This document shows, piece after piece, positions 35,388 through 44,631 of a stretch of DNA of 64,000 nucleotides. Position 1 is the stretch's first letter. Every line of letters starts with the position of its first letter. The notes beneath the pieces are model-generated. The model had not been told where the DNA came from. It ran no database searches and worked only from the letters and a program-made list of their open reading frames with translations. Source of the stretch: Lunatimonas lonarensis (GTDB lineage Bacteria > Bacteroidota > Bacteroidia > Cytophagales > Cyclobacteriaceae); contig NZ_AQHR01000049.1 in assembly GCF_000390185.1 (NCBI RefSeq), forward strand, positions 112,047 to 176,046, in the 5' to 3' direction. The translations under genes were made by a program, and so were the position numbers.

Positions 35388-35442
35388 CGTTGACTTTGCT
35401 TGATACTGATGGCTCCGCGGACGAAATTCCACGAAAGTATTC

Positions 35443-38400
35443 CTAGGAACCAACACCCCCCGACTTCAAATAAGCAATGAGGTGGGCCACCTCGTCCTTG
35501 GTCATGGTTTGCTCCAGTCCATCCGGCATAAGGGATAGCCCTGAATGTTGCACCGAAACAATCGTAGATCTCAACACGGCTTCGTCGGTTCCATAGGCTG
35601 TCCGAAGCGTTATACTTTGGTCTGTTTCCGCAGCTACCCATCCCGCCAACGTTCTGCCATCCCTGGTCTGCACCGAAACCGCCTGATAAGCAGGCAATAC
35701 TTCGTAGTTTGGAACAAGGGTATGCAGCAGCAGAGCGTCTCCCGGCTGGTTTCGGACGCCTGTCAGATCCGGCCCCACCTGCCCGCCTTGTCCGGCGTAG
35801 GTATGGCAGGAGGAGCAGCTTTTTTCAAACACTTCCTTTCCCAAAACGGGATCAGCAGGATGTTCTAATACATGCAGATATGCCTCGTAAACTGCCATGC
35901 GTCCACCGCCTTCCAGGTCATGAAAAAGGGCGGCGGCCTGTTCCCGGATGGTAGGTAGCGCGTCTCCCATCAATCGCTGCCGCACCATCGAGGGTATCTC
36001 GGCCGGTGCCACCACCTGATCCGCTATGGCACGTAGCAACTGCTGCACGCTGCCGCTTCTGGAGACCAACTCGGAAATCACCGCAGACTTGACCCGGGGC
36101 GTAAAAGCAACCCAAGCGTCAGCGGTGAGCAACAAGGCAGCACCACGCGGATCGCCTGTCCTGGCAGTCGATTTTACGGCTGCGAGCTGTACCTCTGCCG
36201 GGTTAATAGGCTTCAGTAATTGGCCGAGTTCCCTTTCCACCCAATCAAAAGGAACATAACCCAACAGGGATGCGGCAGCAGTTCGCGCCGACAAGGCCTC
36301 CGACTCATCCAATCCAAGCTGGGCCACCTGTGCGACAAATCTTTTCCTTAAAGCCAACTCCGGTTCAGAAAGCGACGCATTATCCAATGCATGAGCCAAG
36401 CCAAGATCTGACGGGGCAATCTTTCTTCCTTCCAACCCCCCAAGCAATCCCAGCACAGTAGCCATCCGCCAGCGGATATTCCCCTCAGAATCCAACATAT
36501 CCTGTAGTAGCTCACGGCAATCCCGCAGAGACGCCGATCGGCCTACCAAGGCACCTATTTCTTGCATCATGGGTGGAAAGGCAGGACGGTCGGGCGATTC
36601 ATACGTTCGGAAAGCCTGCAAAAACTCAGACACTTGACCATCTATCCCGCTTAGCACCGCATTTCGCACCCAGAGATTCTCCCCGTCAACCGCTGCCAAC
36701 CGGGCAAGTACGCCAATGACCTCCTCATCCTTCTTCGCCCCCAACTCCAACGATGCCAGGTACCTCACCCGCATCTCCTTGTCTTCGACAGCTGCGGTCA
36801 CCGCTTGTTTTAATTCCGGATGCTTATCAAGCAGAGGCCCCGCCAAGATTACCGCTTGCTCCCTTACGCCCGAATTCGTATCGCCAAAGGCTGCTTTCAA
36901 AAGGTCTACGTCCAAAGCCCCCAAGGACTGTAGAACCCATAGTGCCCTTGCCCTGCTTTCGGGCTGTTCGCTGTAATAAAAAAGGTCGCTTATCCGCGAA
37001 GAAAGCCGCGAATCCGAGGTCTCCAGTAGTAAGCGATGGGCTATAGACCGTTCCCACTCCTCCGAAGACCCAAGTAAGGACACCGGATCCCATATTGGCG
37101 ACTCCAAAATCCGGTGCTGATCACCGGCTAGCTTAGCCTGGCTGAAATCCTTGCTTACGATACGGTACATACGCCCCCGATCCTTTCCGCTTTCAAAATC
37201 CAAGCCTCCCCTTGCCGATTCAGGAACGTAGGAAGGGTGATCGATCACTTTTCGGTACATGTCTGCCAAGTAAAGCGCTCCTTCCGGCCCATGCGCCAAA
37301 AAAACTGGGTTGAACCAACTATCAGTTGAAGCCAAAAACTCACGGTTTTCATAAGCCCGCTGTGCACGAAAAGAAACTTCCTCTTGCGTCAAAATTTGCC
37401 GCTGCACCAGGTTCTGGGCGGGCTCGCAGATAAATGCATTGCCCATATGCTCCGACTTCATGGCCGTCCCGTAGTAAAGGACCGGCCCACATGCTGAGGT
37501 AAAAGTTCCTTTATGGGATAAACCGATCAGCTTGGGGATAAAATCCGCCGTAGTGACCGCGTTGCTGATTGGGTAGACCGTAGCCTCTGCCTCCGGCTTG
37601 GCTACATTGTGAACGGATTGGTTGAATACCAGATTTAGGTTTCGGGCCAGATGCCATGGCTCCATCACCACATGCTGCAACGGATGCCGGTTGGAAGTAC
37701 CAAAGCGCCGACCAAACGGGTCGAAGGCCAGGCCAAACTGGCTTCTACCACCGGTTGTCTGAAACTCAAAAGTATCTGGATGAAAACGGCCATCCGAAGA
37801 AGAAAAGGGAACTGCTGCACGGGTTGGATGCTCCGGAGACGTCACTGAACCTCCGTTTAACCCCCCTGTCAGATAAACCCACCCGTCGAGGCCCAGCGTA
37901 GGGTGGCTAGCTCTGATTTGCGCGGTCTTATCCGCATTGAAGCCGGTCAGTACCACTTTTTTGACATCCGCCACACCGTCCCCATTGGTATCTTTAAAGT
38001 AATAGATGTCCGGGGCACAGGTCACAAACACGCCGCCTCGCCAAAGCATGATCCCATTGGGGTAGGTAAGCCCGGTAACAAACTCGGTTCGGTGGTCGTA
38101 CTTACCGTCCCCGTCTCTATCTTCCAGCCGGGCTATCCTTCCGAGCCGGGTGGGCGTACCCCCTTCTGCCGGATCCGGATAACCCCTGTTTTCAGCCACA
38201 TACAGCACGCGGTTTTCGTCAAAGGCAAATGCCACCGGGTCGATTACCAGAGGTTCTGCAGCAATCAACTCAATCCGCAGCCCCGGCTCCAACTGGAAAC
38301 TGGCCAAGGCAGCTTTCAGTGAAAGCGAATCGGCGTAGCTGTACAGGGGAGAATTGACCGGTGAATCCTGCAATTCGAAAATGACTTCATCGCTACCACC

Positions 38401-38502
38401 TGTATCGGCGCGTTCGTTGTCGCAGCCCCATAATCCAACGATCCAAACGATCAACAAAAGAAAAAAACTACTCCGGTGCCCCTGATACCGCATACCAACC
38501 AT
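35443..38502 (-). CDS. PVC-type haem-binding lipoprotein: propeller, HEAT repeats and cytochrome c
   Basis: A 1019-residue protein when started at the ATG that overlaps the previous stop (TGATG at 38500-38504). A lipobox (GLWGC) follows the signal. Next come a membrane-bound-dehydrogenase-like propeller with two Ca-type loops (DRDGDGKYD and DTNGDGVAD), a long HEAT-like helical region, and a C-terminal cytochrome c domain with CSSCH at about 896-900 and a distal Met region (LSLMPDGLEQTM). This architecture is widespread in Planctomycetes and Verrucomicrobia and also found in Bacteroidota. A periplasmic sugar oxidation passing electrons to the respiratory chain is a fair guess. Confidence 0.85.
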   Translation of the reverse strand: MVGMRYQGHRSSFFLLLIVWIVGLWGCDNERADTGGSDEVIFELQDSPVNSPLYSYADSLSLKAALASFQLEPGLRIELIAAEPLVIDPVAFAFDENRVLYVAENRGYPDPAEGGTPTRLGRIARLEDRDGDGKYDHRTEFVTGLTYPNGIMLWRGGVFVTCAPDIYYFKDTNGDGVADVKKVVLTGFNADKTAQIRASHPTLGLDGWVYLTGGLNGGSVTSPEHPTRAAVPFSSSDGRFHPDTFEFQTTGGRSQFGLAFDPFGRRFGTSNRHPLQHVVMEPWHLARNLNLVFNQSVHNVAKPEAEATVYPISNAVTTADFIPKLIGLSHKGTFTSACGPVLYYGTAMKSEHMGNAFICEPAQNLVQRQILTQEEVSFRAQRAYENREFLASTDSWFNPVFLAHGPEGALYLADMYRKVIDHPSYVPESARGGLDFESGKDRGRMYRIVSKDFSQAKLAGDQHRILESPIWDPVSLLGSSEEWERSIAHRLLLETSDSRLSSRISDLFYYSEQPESRARALWVLQSLGALDVDLLKAAFGDTNSGVREQAVILAGPLLDKHPELKQAVTAAVEDKEMRVRYLASLELGAKKDEEVIGVLARLAAVDGENLWVRNAVLSGIDGQVSEFLQAFRTYESPDRPAFPPMMQEIGALVGRSASLRDCRELLQDMLDSEGNIRWRMATVLGLLGGLEGRKIAPSDLGLAHALDNASLSEPELALRKRFVAQVAQLGLDESEALSARTAAASLLGYVPFDWVERELGQLLKPINPAEVQLAAVKSTARTGDPRGAALLLTADAWVAFTPRVKSAVISELVSRSGSVQQLLRAIADQVVAPAEIPSMVRQRLMGDALPTIREQAAALFHDLEGGGRMAVYEAYLHVLEHPADPVLGKEVFEKSCSSCHTYAGQGGQVGPDLTGVRNQPGDALLLHTLVPNYEVLPAYQAVSVQTRDGRTLAGWVAAETDQSITLRTAYGTDEAVLRSTIVSVQHSGLSLMPDGLEQTMTKDEVAHLIAYLKSGGVGS

Positions 38503-40775
38503 CACAAAATGGGATAAAGATCTACCTTTCGCACCAACATTTCGGCAGCTTCGGACTGTATTTGGATCCTTCCGCTTTTTGGCTTTGAATCCAAGGCCCT
38601 GTTCACCAACACCCCGTTCAGGTACACTGTAATTTCTCCATCCAACACATGGCACTCAAGGGTGTTCCATTCCCCTACCGGTTTTTCCACGTCCTGGGTT
38701 CCTCGGAAATCCAACACATCCTTCCATTCCGGATCCCGACCAAACCAGTTAACCCTTCCACCATGTAGGGTCACGGGATCCCCGTCCGGCTGGTAAACAT
38801 GGGCACCTCCCACTTTTTGGGATGCTACCGGGCTGGTAACGGCAAACTGATCCGTCCCGTTCCCGACCACAATGAAATCCCCGGTGCCTCCCTCGATGAT
38901 CTGCACCTCTATGGAGTGCATCCAGGTACCGGAATAACCCCCATCCATCCCTTGGGAATGCAACAGGATTCCACTATCCCGGGATTTGTCCAGCCGTGGT
39001 TCGTGGGTGCCGCCTCCCCATTTAAATTCCACCACCAGCTTGTAGTTATCGTAGGGCTCCTCGGTGGTGATGCAGCCCCACTCTTCTCCGGAGATATGAA
39101 TCATGCCCTCTTTGACGGTGAATACTTCCTTGGGGTCATTGTTCTTCCCCCTGTCTTTCAAAAAGGTATACCAACCCGCCAGGCTTTTGCCGTCAAATAA
39201 GGCGATCTTGTCGCCAAGCTTCCGGTTATTGGCATTCAGGGGATCGGTATATCGGGAAGTGGCGGGCATTGCTTTCAACTCGTCCAAAAGCGTAAACACC
39301 TGATCGGTGATCTTTCGCGAAGCATTGACTTCCAAGTAGCTGGACCTGGCGCGCCAAGTCTCATACCCTCCCAGCTCGTGTTGTTCGGGCGTAGGCAAGT
39401 ATCCGTGATAGCCATTGGCCAGAGAAACCGTAAACGTCTGATCAAAAGGACTCTTGGCTTTGATTTCCAGGCCTATCTCTACAAAAACTTCACAGGGTAT
39501 GGCCGTGATCGCCAAGCTCCCCAATCTCATGGCCTGCAACAGAATGCGCTCGCTGTTTGGAAAGTCTTTCATCAATACCGTTTCCCTAGCGTAGATTTCC
39601 TCCATGGAAACCATGTTGGGGCCCTTAGCCTTGGAGAGGATTGCCTCAGCCCTTACAAGCTCTTGGGTATTGGGCTTTCTGACATCCAGGACAATTTCCT
39701 TCTGAACCACCGCCAAGGGCACCCATTCTTGGTATTCAATATGTTGGTAGGCCTTAAAGGCTTCCGCTGCCACCGTGTTGGCTACAGTTTCCATCTTGGC
39801 ATAGGCCGGCAGCCGCTCGGGCGCAGGTCCCGCAAAATTGATATTGTTGATATCTCCGCTGCTGCCATTGGACATCATGGCCACAAAAGCCGGGGACTGC
39901 TGGTCGGCCCCGATGAGCTGGGCAAATTTGTTCGCAAACATGCCAAAATAATCGGCAGAAACCTCTCCGCTGCCCGTTCCTCCGACGTAGTGCAGGGAAT
40001 AATTTGCCATCAGGGCGATGGGTTTGCCATCCCTTGATTTCACGGCTACGATCGGAATCTCCGGATCGGTGGGACCAGCGGGCTCCAGCAAGTGCGGGTT
40101 GCCAATTCCCGGGTTCATTTTTACCCGGTCCACACCGCCAAAGGGATTGGTCAAAACAGCACCGGGCCTCATCTTCCACCTGCGGTTAAACACCTGACCG
40201 GGTTCATGCCCTACACCCCAGCCTATTTTTGCGGGCTCCAGGTTATTGTTTGCGCGTATGATGGCGTCTGCGGCACGCTCCACCAAAAAATCCAGGTATG
40301 CCGGATCGGGATCACTTTGAAATACCGAGCAGGCCGTTCCACCTGAATGGGTATGGGTGGAGGAAATCAGCATATTCTCCACCGGGATTGCCGTAAACGC
40401 ATGGGCACGTTGCTTGGCCTTGTCGAGGGTTTCCCGATAGGCCATGCACAGATCGAGGGTAACAATCGCCAACTTGGTGGCACCATCATCCAGCACCAGG
40501 CTCCTTGCATGGGTATCGTCGTGTACATGCTTCACCTGGACATCCTGCATGTTGCCATTGATGGAAGTCCCTATCTTGGGCGTGATCACGCTCGTTGCCG
40601 CACCGGCACGGAATACCTTTACCCTTGGCTCGGCGGGAGATTGCTGCGCAAGGGCGTGCATATGAACCCAAAAAAGGACGGCAATGAATACAGCAATCTT
40701 TTTCGCCGGCGGGTGAGCCCAGAAAAGTACCAACAAGCGTTCACTATTTTTTGGGGTTTGTTGTCTATTGATCAT
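38502..40775 (-). CDS. Exported ceramidase-fold domain fused to DUF1080 (3-keto-disaccharide hydrolase) domain
   Basis: A 757-residue protein from the ATG at 40775 (a TTG lies 6 bases earlier). After a signal segment ending MHALAQQ, residues about 50-510 are a neutral-ceramidase N-domain with ISSTHTHSGG and NYSLHYVG, but GDINNI in place of the serine motif GDVSPN. Residues about 535-757 are DUF1080, a jelly-roll found in 3-ketoglucoside hydrolases (IALFDGKSLAGW, RDSGILLHSQG, IEVQIIEGG). It is related to the cytoplasmic protein at 14295-15656. Translational overlap with the haem protein gene suggests a joint periplasmic function, perhaps on 3-keto sugars. Confidence 0.82.
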   Translation of the reverse strand: MINRQQTPKNSERLLVLFWAHPPAKKIAVFIAVLFWVHMHALAQQSPAEPRVKVFRAGAATSVITPKIGTSINGNMQDVQVKHVHDDTHARSLVLDDGATKLAIVTLDLCMAYRETLDKAKQRAHAFTAIPVENMLISSTHTHSGGTACSVFQSDPDPAYLDFLVERAADAIIRANNNLEPAKIGWGVGHEPGQVFNRRWKMRPGAVLTNPFGGVDRVKMNPGIGNPHLLEPAGPTDPEIPIVAVKSRDGKPIALMANYSLHYVGGTGSGEVSADYFGMFANKFAQLIGADQQSPAFVAMMSNGSSGDINNINFAGPAPERLPAYAKMETVANTVAAEAFKAYQHIEYQEWVPLAVVQKEIVLDVRKPNTQELVRAEAILSKAKGPNMVSMEEIYARETVLMKDFPNSERILLQAMRLGSLAITAIPCEVFVEIGLEIKAKSPFDQTFTVSLANGYHGYLPTPEQHELGGYETWRARSSYLEVNASRKITDQVFTLLDELKAMPATSRYTDPLNANNRKLGDKIALFDGKSLAGWYTFLKDRGKNNDPKEVFTVKEGMIHISGEEWGCITTEEPYDNYKLVVEFKWGGGTHEPRLDKSRDSGILLHSQGMDGGYSGTWMHSIEVQIIEGGTGDFIVVGNGTDQFAVTSPVASQKVGGAHVYQPDGDPVTLHGGRVNWFGRDPEWKDVLDFRGTQDVEKPVGEWNTLECHVLDGEITVYLNGVLVNRALDSKPKSGRIQIQSEAAEMLVRKVDLYPIL

Positions 40776-40854
40776 ATGCAAGCTGATTAAATAGCAATTT
40801 AAATTACATCGCTTACCGATAACACCAGAAAAAGACTACTCCCAAAGGAGGGGA

Positions 40855-42303
40855 TCAGTGAAAACGGAAGGAATAAAGATTTGCATCCTTTAAATATACC
40901 CGCATTCTGACTGGTTTTCCTGCCAACGGTGTAATATCCGTACTTTTATTCCAATACACCAGCCTGGAAATCTCGTTTCCGATCAGTGGTTGAGTCTCCT
41001 TCATGGAAAAACCAGGCAAACTATTTCCCTCTGCATCCAATAATTCTATCCGTATCTCCCCTGCCGCCGACGTAGAATAATTGACCTCCAACTTTTCACC
41101 TGAAAAAACAAAGGGTTTGGTGAGCATTTCACCCCCCGCATACCCTGCAGAGAGGGAGGCAAAGCCATCCAACCGCATGGAATAGCGACGCAGGTGGGCA
41201 CTGGGCTGGGCATAATCCTGGTTCACATAAAGGGACATTTCCTCCGCACCGGTCTGAACCACATTCAATGCGGGATAATTGGATCGTGAGACCCAATTCT
41301 GCAATCCAATTCCAGGTCGGATAAACGATTCCATAAACTGCCGCTCATAGGCATTGCTTCCACGAGAGCTCATCAGCACCACATCAGAGCAGTCGTTGTA
41401 ATACTTGGGATCCACGCCCAGTAGTTTGGCCTCTTCGTCTCCGATTACCTTTCTGTTTGGCATAAACCGGGCACCGATTGCCAGGTATATGTGCGGCGCC
41501 CGGAAGTACGGACTGGTCTGCTGGGTATAGAGGTGTTCATAGGGTGTATCGCCAAAAACCATCGCTTCAGGCTCACTCCAGTGGATGAAATCGGGGGAGG
41601 TGGTCCTGCTGACTGATCGGTAGCCGCTATACCCACCTCCGGTCCAGGTTCGAAAATAGCAAACATACTGCCTTTCGGATTCAGACCAGAAGGCGACATT
41701 CTGAGAGTCAAATACCCCTTCTGTAAAAACAGGATCTCCCTGTAGGCGCTGCCAGTGGATACCGTCCTCGGACACAAAGGCTACCAATCCGCTGGACGAA
41801 GTACCCCCCAAGGCCTTATACCGTTGCTGTCTTGGCGCATCTGGATTGGTATCAATAAACGGGCTGAAGTTGTGGGTCACTGGAGCCGCATTGGCCAATA
41901 TCACATTATTAGCCCTACTTCCGGCCATTTCGTGAATTCCGAGGTTCGGTTTTTCCCAACGAACCCCATCGAGAGATTCCGCATAGCAGGTGACCTCCGA
42001 GTCGTTGCCGTCTTTGCCGGCAGTAGGCACTCCCCGGTAATAGGCCCGGTACAGATCTCCATCCTTCAGAATGGTCACGTAAGCCGAGAAAGCTCCCTCC
42101 CAAGGCTCATCGAAGGCTAAAACTTTGCCTTGGTCCACCGGCTCGTGCAATATAACCTGCGCACCATCTAAGGATTCAATCAGCTTCCGATCCACAAATA
42201 GCTCCCTATCCGATCCGATGGTAAGGGGAGCTTGGGCTAAAACGGTGGTAATTCCGGTAAGGAAACTTAGGACAAAGTATGAAAACGAAAACCGGTTAAT
42301 CAT
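40855..42303 (-). CDS. Exported five-bladed beta-propeller (GH32/43-like) protein
   Basis: A 482-residue secreted protein (signal cut near VLAQA). The domain begins RELFVDRKLIESLDG and has blade-type repeats such as YVTILKDGDLYRAYYRG, CYAESLDGVRWEKPN and FVSEDGIHWQRL, as in five-bladed glycoside-hydrolase-like propellers common in Planctomycetes and Bacteroidota. Residues about 370-480 form an extra beta-sandwich. I cannot place it in a GH family or identify catalytic acids. It is 79 bases from the ceramidase-DUF1080 gene, downstream of a possible terminator, and so may head a three-gene unit. Confidence 0.7.
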   Translation of the reverse strand: MINRFSFSYFVLSFLTGITTVLAQAPLTIGSDRELFVDRKLIESLDGAQVILHEPVDQGKVLAFDEPWEGAFSAYVTILKDGDLYRAYYRGVPTAGKDGNDSEVTCYAESLDGVRWEKPNLGIHEMAGSRANNVILANAAPVTHNFSPFIDTNPDAPRQQRYKALGGTSSSGLVAFVSEDGIHWQRLQGDPVFTEGVFDSQNVAFWSESERQYVCYFRTWTGGGYSGYRSVSRTTSPDFIHWSEPEAMVFGDTPYEHLYTQQTSPYFRAPHIYLAIGARFMPNRKVIGDEEAKLLGVDPKYYNDCSDVVLMSSRGSNAYERQFMESFIRPGIGLQNWVSRSNYPALNVVQTGAEEMSLYVNQDYAQPSAHLRRYSMRLDGFASLSAGYAGGEMLTKPFVFSGEKLEVNYSTSAAGEIRIELLDAEGNSLPGFSMKETQPLIGNEISRLVYWNKSTDITPLAGKPVRMRVYLKDANLYSFRFH

Positions 42304-42347
42304 AATTGGAATGGTAAGACGGGATGATCCCTAAATATACGACAAAA

Positions 42348-42384
42348 CCCCACGGAAAAAGCACCATTTGCCATTACCGCGGGG
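42348..42384 (-). terminator. Possible terminator after the 42409-43602 gene
   Basis: An 8-bp stem with one G-U type pair (42348-42355 with 42377-42384) lies 25 bases past the minus-strand stop and is followed on that strand by TTTTG. The loop is long (21 bases), so the call is weak. Confidence 0.35.
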
Positions 42385-42408
42385 CTGATGTCGCTAAGAT
42401 GACAGCTA

Positions 42409-43602
42409 TCAGAATCGGATGATACTGCCAGCAATATGCCTGGTTTGATTTTCCTTGTTAAAGTAATAGGTTACCAACGCATGCTTTTCGTCCAATACAA
42501 CTGCCCAAGGATAGCCTATGTCGGTACTGCCTCCGTCCTCGCGCAGAACGATCTCCTGGGCGGTTTCGAAATCGGTGCATTCCGCATTCAAAATCCTGGC
42601 CCTGATCCCGTAAGGCTGATGCCTATAACCGTACACAAGCAGCACCCGATTGTCGGGCAGGCGCAGTGCCTGCAAGGGATGGCCTTTAAACCCCATGGAT
42701 TTCCAGGGGCCAAAACTCTTGCCTCCATCGGTGGATCGGGCAATCACCGCCTGATCGTCGTATTTTCCGGTGCGGATAAAGGCCACCACATCCCCCTTGG
42801 GTGTTTCATAGACCGAGGCCTCGTTAAACACCACCTCATCGTCCACTGCCACCGGAGCCGAATACTGCCAAGTGAGCCCCTTGTCCTGCGAGATCAATAA
42901 ATGATTGGAGGTTTTGCTGGGAGACTGCTGGTCGTGGGAAGCAACTACCCAAAAAACCCGACCATCTTTTCCTTCATACAAGGCTCCCCGATTATAAGCG
43001 GGAACCGGATCCCCTGTGGGAGTCACATTGATCTCCGGCTTTATATGAGGCGGGTAAAAGGGCCCTTTCCAAGACTTGCCTCCATCCGAAGACCTGACTA
43101 CGTATCCTCCCAAAAAAACATAACCGGCCCCTGCAACTACATGGGGTGTTGGAAGGTTTTTGCGGTCTGCTTCACTGATCTGTGTCCAGCCATAGCTTGT
43201 ACATAGCAGGGTACCGTCGGACAACTGTAGCAAACAGGGATCTTGGGATCCTCCAAAATCATGGGCATACAGCAGCTCGGGCTCTCCGGACCAATTGATC
43301 CCATCCCTAGAGGTCATTTGCACCAAGTAGCTGTTTGGATCGGTGTGACTATAGCCTTTGGAGCCGAAATTCCGTCTGTCGGGCGAACGCCGAAAGGAAA
43401 GCAAAAACTCCCCATCCGGCTTGCGAACAATGGAAGGAAAGGCAGCATAATACCGCTCATCGTGATAAATCACAATATCCTTAACCTTTTCGGCCACCTG
43501 AAGCATGCTGTCGGGGGGATATACCAATACTTCTGCCTCCGCCATCGAGATCAAAAAAAAGGCGAAAATAACTACCGAACTATACATACTGAATAATCTC
43601 AT
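42409..43602 (-). CDS. Exported sialidase-fold (BNR) protein
   Basis: A 397-residue propeller with a signal peptide (cut near MAEA). Asp-boxes are SRDGINW, SSDGGKSW, SQDKGLTW and STDGGKSF. Where GH33 enzymes have YRIP or FRIP, this protein reads AAFPSIV, so the arginine is absent; a following LLSFRRSPDRR may provide other basic residues. The C-terminal strands (GGSTDIGYPWAVVLDEKHALVTYYF) are typical of the family. It ends the SusC-led operon if the weak hairpin downstream is real. Specificity unknown. Confidence 0.75.
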   Translation of the reverse strand: MRLFSMYSSVVIFAFFLISMAEAEVLVYPPDSMLQVAEKVKDIVIYHDERYYAAFPSIVRKPDGEFLLSFRRSPDRRNFGSKGYSHTDPNSYLVQMTSRDGINWSGEPELLYAHDFGGSQDPCLLQLSDGTLLCTSYGWTQISEADRKNLPTPHVVAGAGYVFLGGYVVRSSDGGKSWKGPFYPPHIKPEINVTPTGDPVPAYNRGALYEGKDGRVFWVVASHDQQSPSKTSNHLLISQDKGLTWQYSAPVAVDDEVVFNEASVYETPKGDVVAFIRTGKYDDQAVIARSTDGGKSFGPWKSMGFKGHPLQALRLPDNRVLLVYGYRHQPYGIRARILNAECTDFETAQEIVLREDGGSTDIGYPWAVVLDEKHALVTYYFNKENQTRHIAGSIIRF

Positions 43603-43607
43603 AGCGT

Positions 43608-44621
43608 TTAGGGTTTTAGTTGCTTAATGGGAATTTGAGTGAGGTATATGTTTGATTTTCCTTCATGTGAGGAATAATACATCACCCAAAGATGTCTCTT
43701 ATGAAATATCATTCCGGGATAGCTGGTATCACCTCCACTAGGCAACACCATAGGTGATAGAAAATTTCCATCCAGATCCGAGGTGAAAATAGCTGTCTTT
43801 GGACCTCCCGGCTGATGATACCTGGAGCCTATCACCAATTGGTCTTTGTTTAAAAACAAAAAGTTTGGACCGCCCAGCCGAATGTTCAACCGGCTGAATT
43901 CCCAGTCTTTGTAAGGAAATTCTGCGGAGGCAATCATTCCCATTTGGTCGTCGGCTTCACGCCGTACCAACACGTACATCTTCCCCTTCCTATCAAATCG
44001 TATGGTGGCTTCATTGGGGTTTCCACCGGTATCGATTTGTGACACCCATTCAAAGTGCTTGCCATCCACCGTTTTCAGTAAGTGGGTTTCCCAGCCTCCC
44101 TCTTTGATTTGATAGATAACTCCATACCCAACATTTTTATGCCAGGTCAAACTCCAGATCCAATCCAAGGAAGAAGATAGATCCATGGTAGTTCGCGTCA
44201 AATCGGAAAAGTTCAACCCCGATTTGTCGGAGAAGGAAACCATCGGGAACAACTCTTGATACCCTTTGTCATAAACGCCTACTGCGGTCAAAACCATAAT
44301 CCTTCCTTCGGGAGTGACCGAAAGCCTAGCCTCCCGCACATCATAATTCGCCAGGTCCAGTAGGCCTACGTCTTCCCAATCCTCACCGTCCTTTGACCGC
44401 AACAGCCTTACTTGACCACTCTTGTCGGGCATGTGATTATTTCCCTCACGGATGGCGGCATAAAAATGGTTTTTAAAGCGGATCAAATCCGGGAAAGCAT
44501 TGTGGGGAGCCTTGTCCCATACAGTATGGATTTTGGTTGCATTCTCTTGGCTCCAGGCCGATTCGACTATACCAGCCATCAACACCAAAAGAACCATTAG
44601 CCTTTTCGTTTTTAAATACAT
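43608..44621 (-). CDS. Exported sialidase-like propeller protein
   Basis: A 337-residue protein with a signal peptide (cut near ESAWSQ). The pattern HNAFPDLIRFKNHFYAAIREGNNH followed by LLRSKDGEDWEDV and DVREARLSVTPEGR is that of a large uncharacterised propeller family often labelled exo-alpha-sialidase. The RIP arginine is replaced (NAFPDL). The gene is 5 bases from the next propeller gene and 10 bases from the lyase gene, within the SusCD operon. The conserved RE...H and DVREAR motifs could form an alternative active site (inference). Confidence 0.72.
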   Translation of the reverse strand: MYLKTKRLMVLLVLMAGIVESAWSQENATKIHTVWDKAPHNAFPDLIRFKNHFYAAIREGNNHMPDKSGQVRLLRSKDGEDWEDVGLLDLANYDVREARLSVTPEGRIMVLTAVGVYDKGYQELFPMVSFSDKSGLNFSDLTRTTMDLSSSLDWIWSLTWHKNVGYGVIYQIKEGGWETHLLKTVDGKHFEWVSQIDTGGNPNEATIRFDRKGKMYVLVRREADDQMGMIASAEFPYKDWEFSRLNIRLGGPNFLFLNKDQLVIGSRYHQPGGPKTAIFTSDLDGNFLSPMVLPSGGDTSYPGMIFHKRHLWVMYYSSHEGKSNIYLTQIPIKQLKP

Positions 44622-44631
44622 TGTATCTTAG

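Noticed and set aside
36000..37100. Reading the middle of the haem protein as a separate HEAT-repeat gene
   Set aside because: The frame is continuous from the lipobox to the CSSCH domain and the three-part order is a known architecture.
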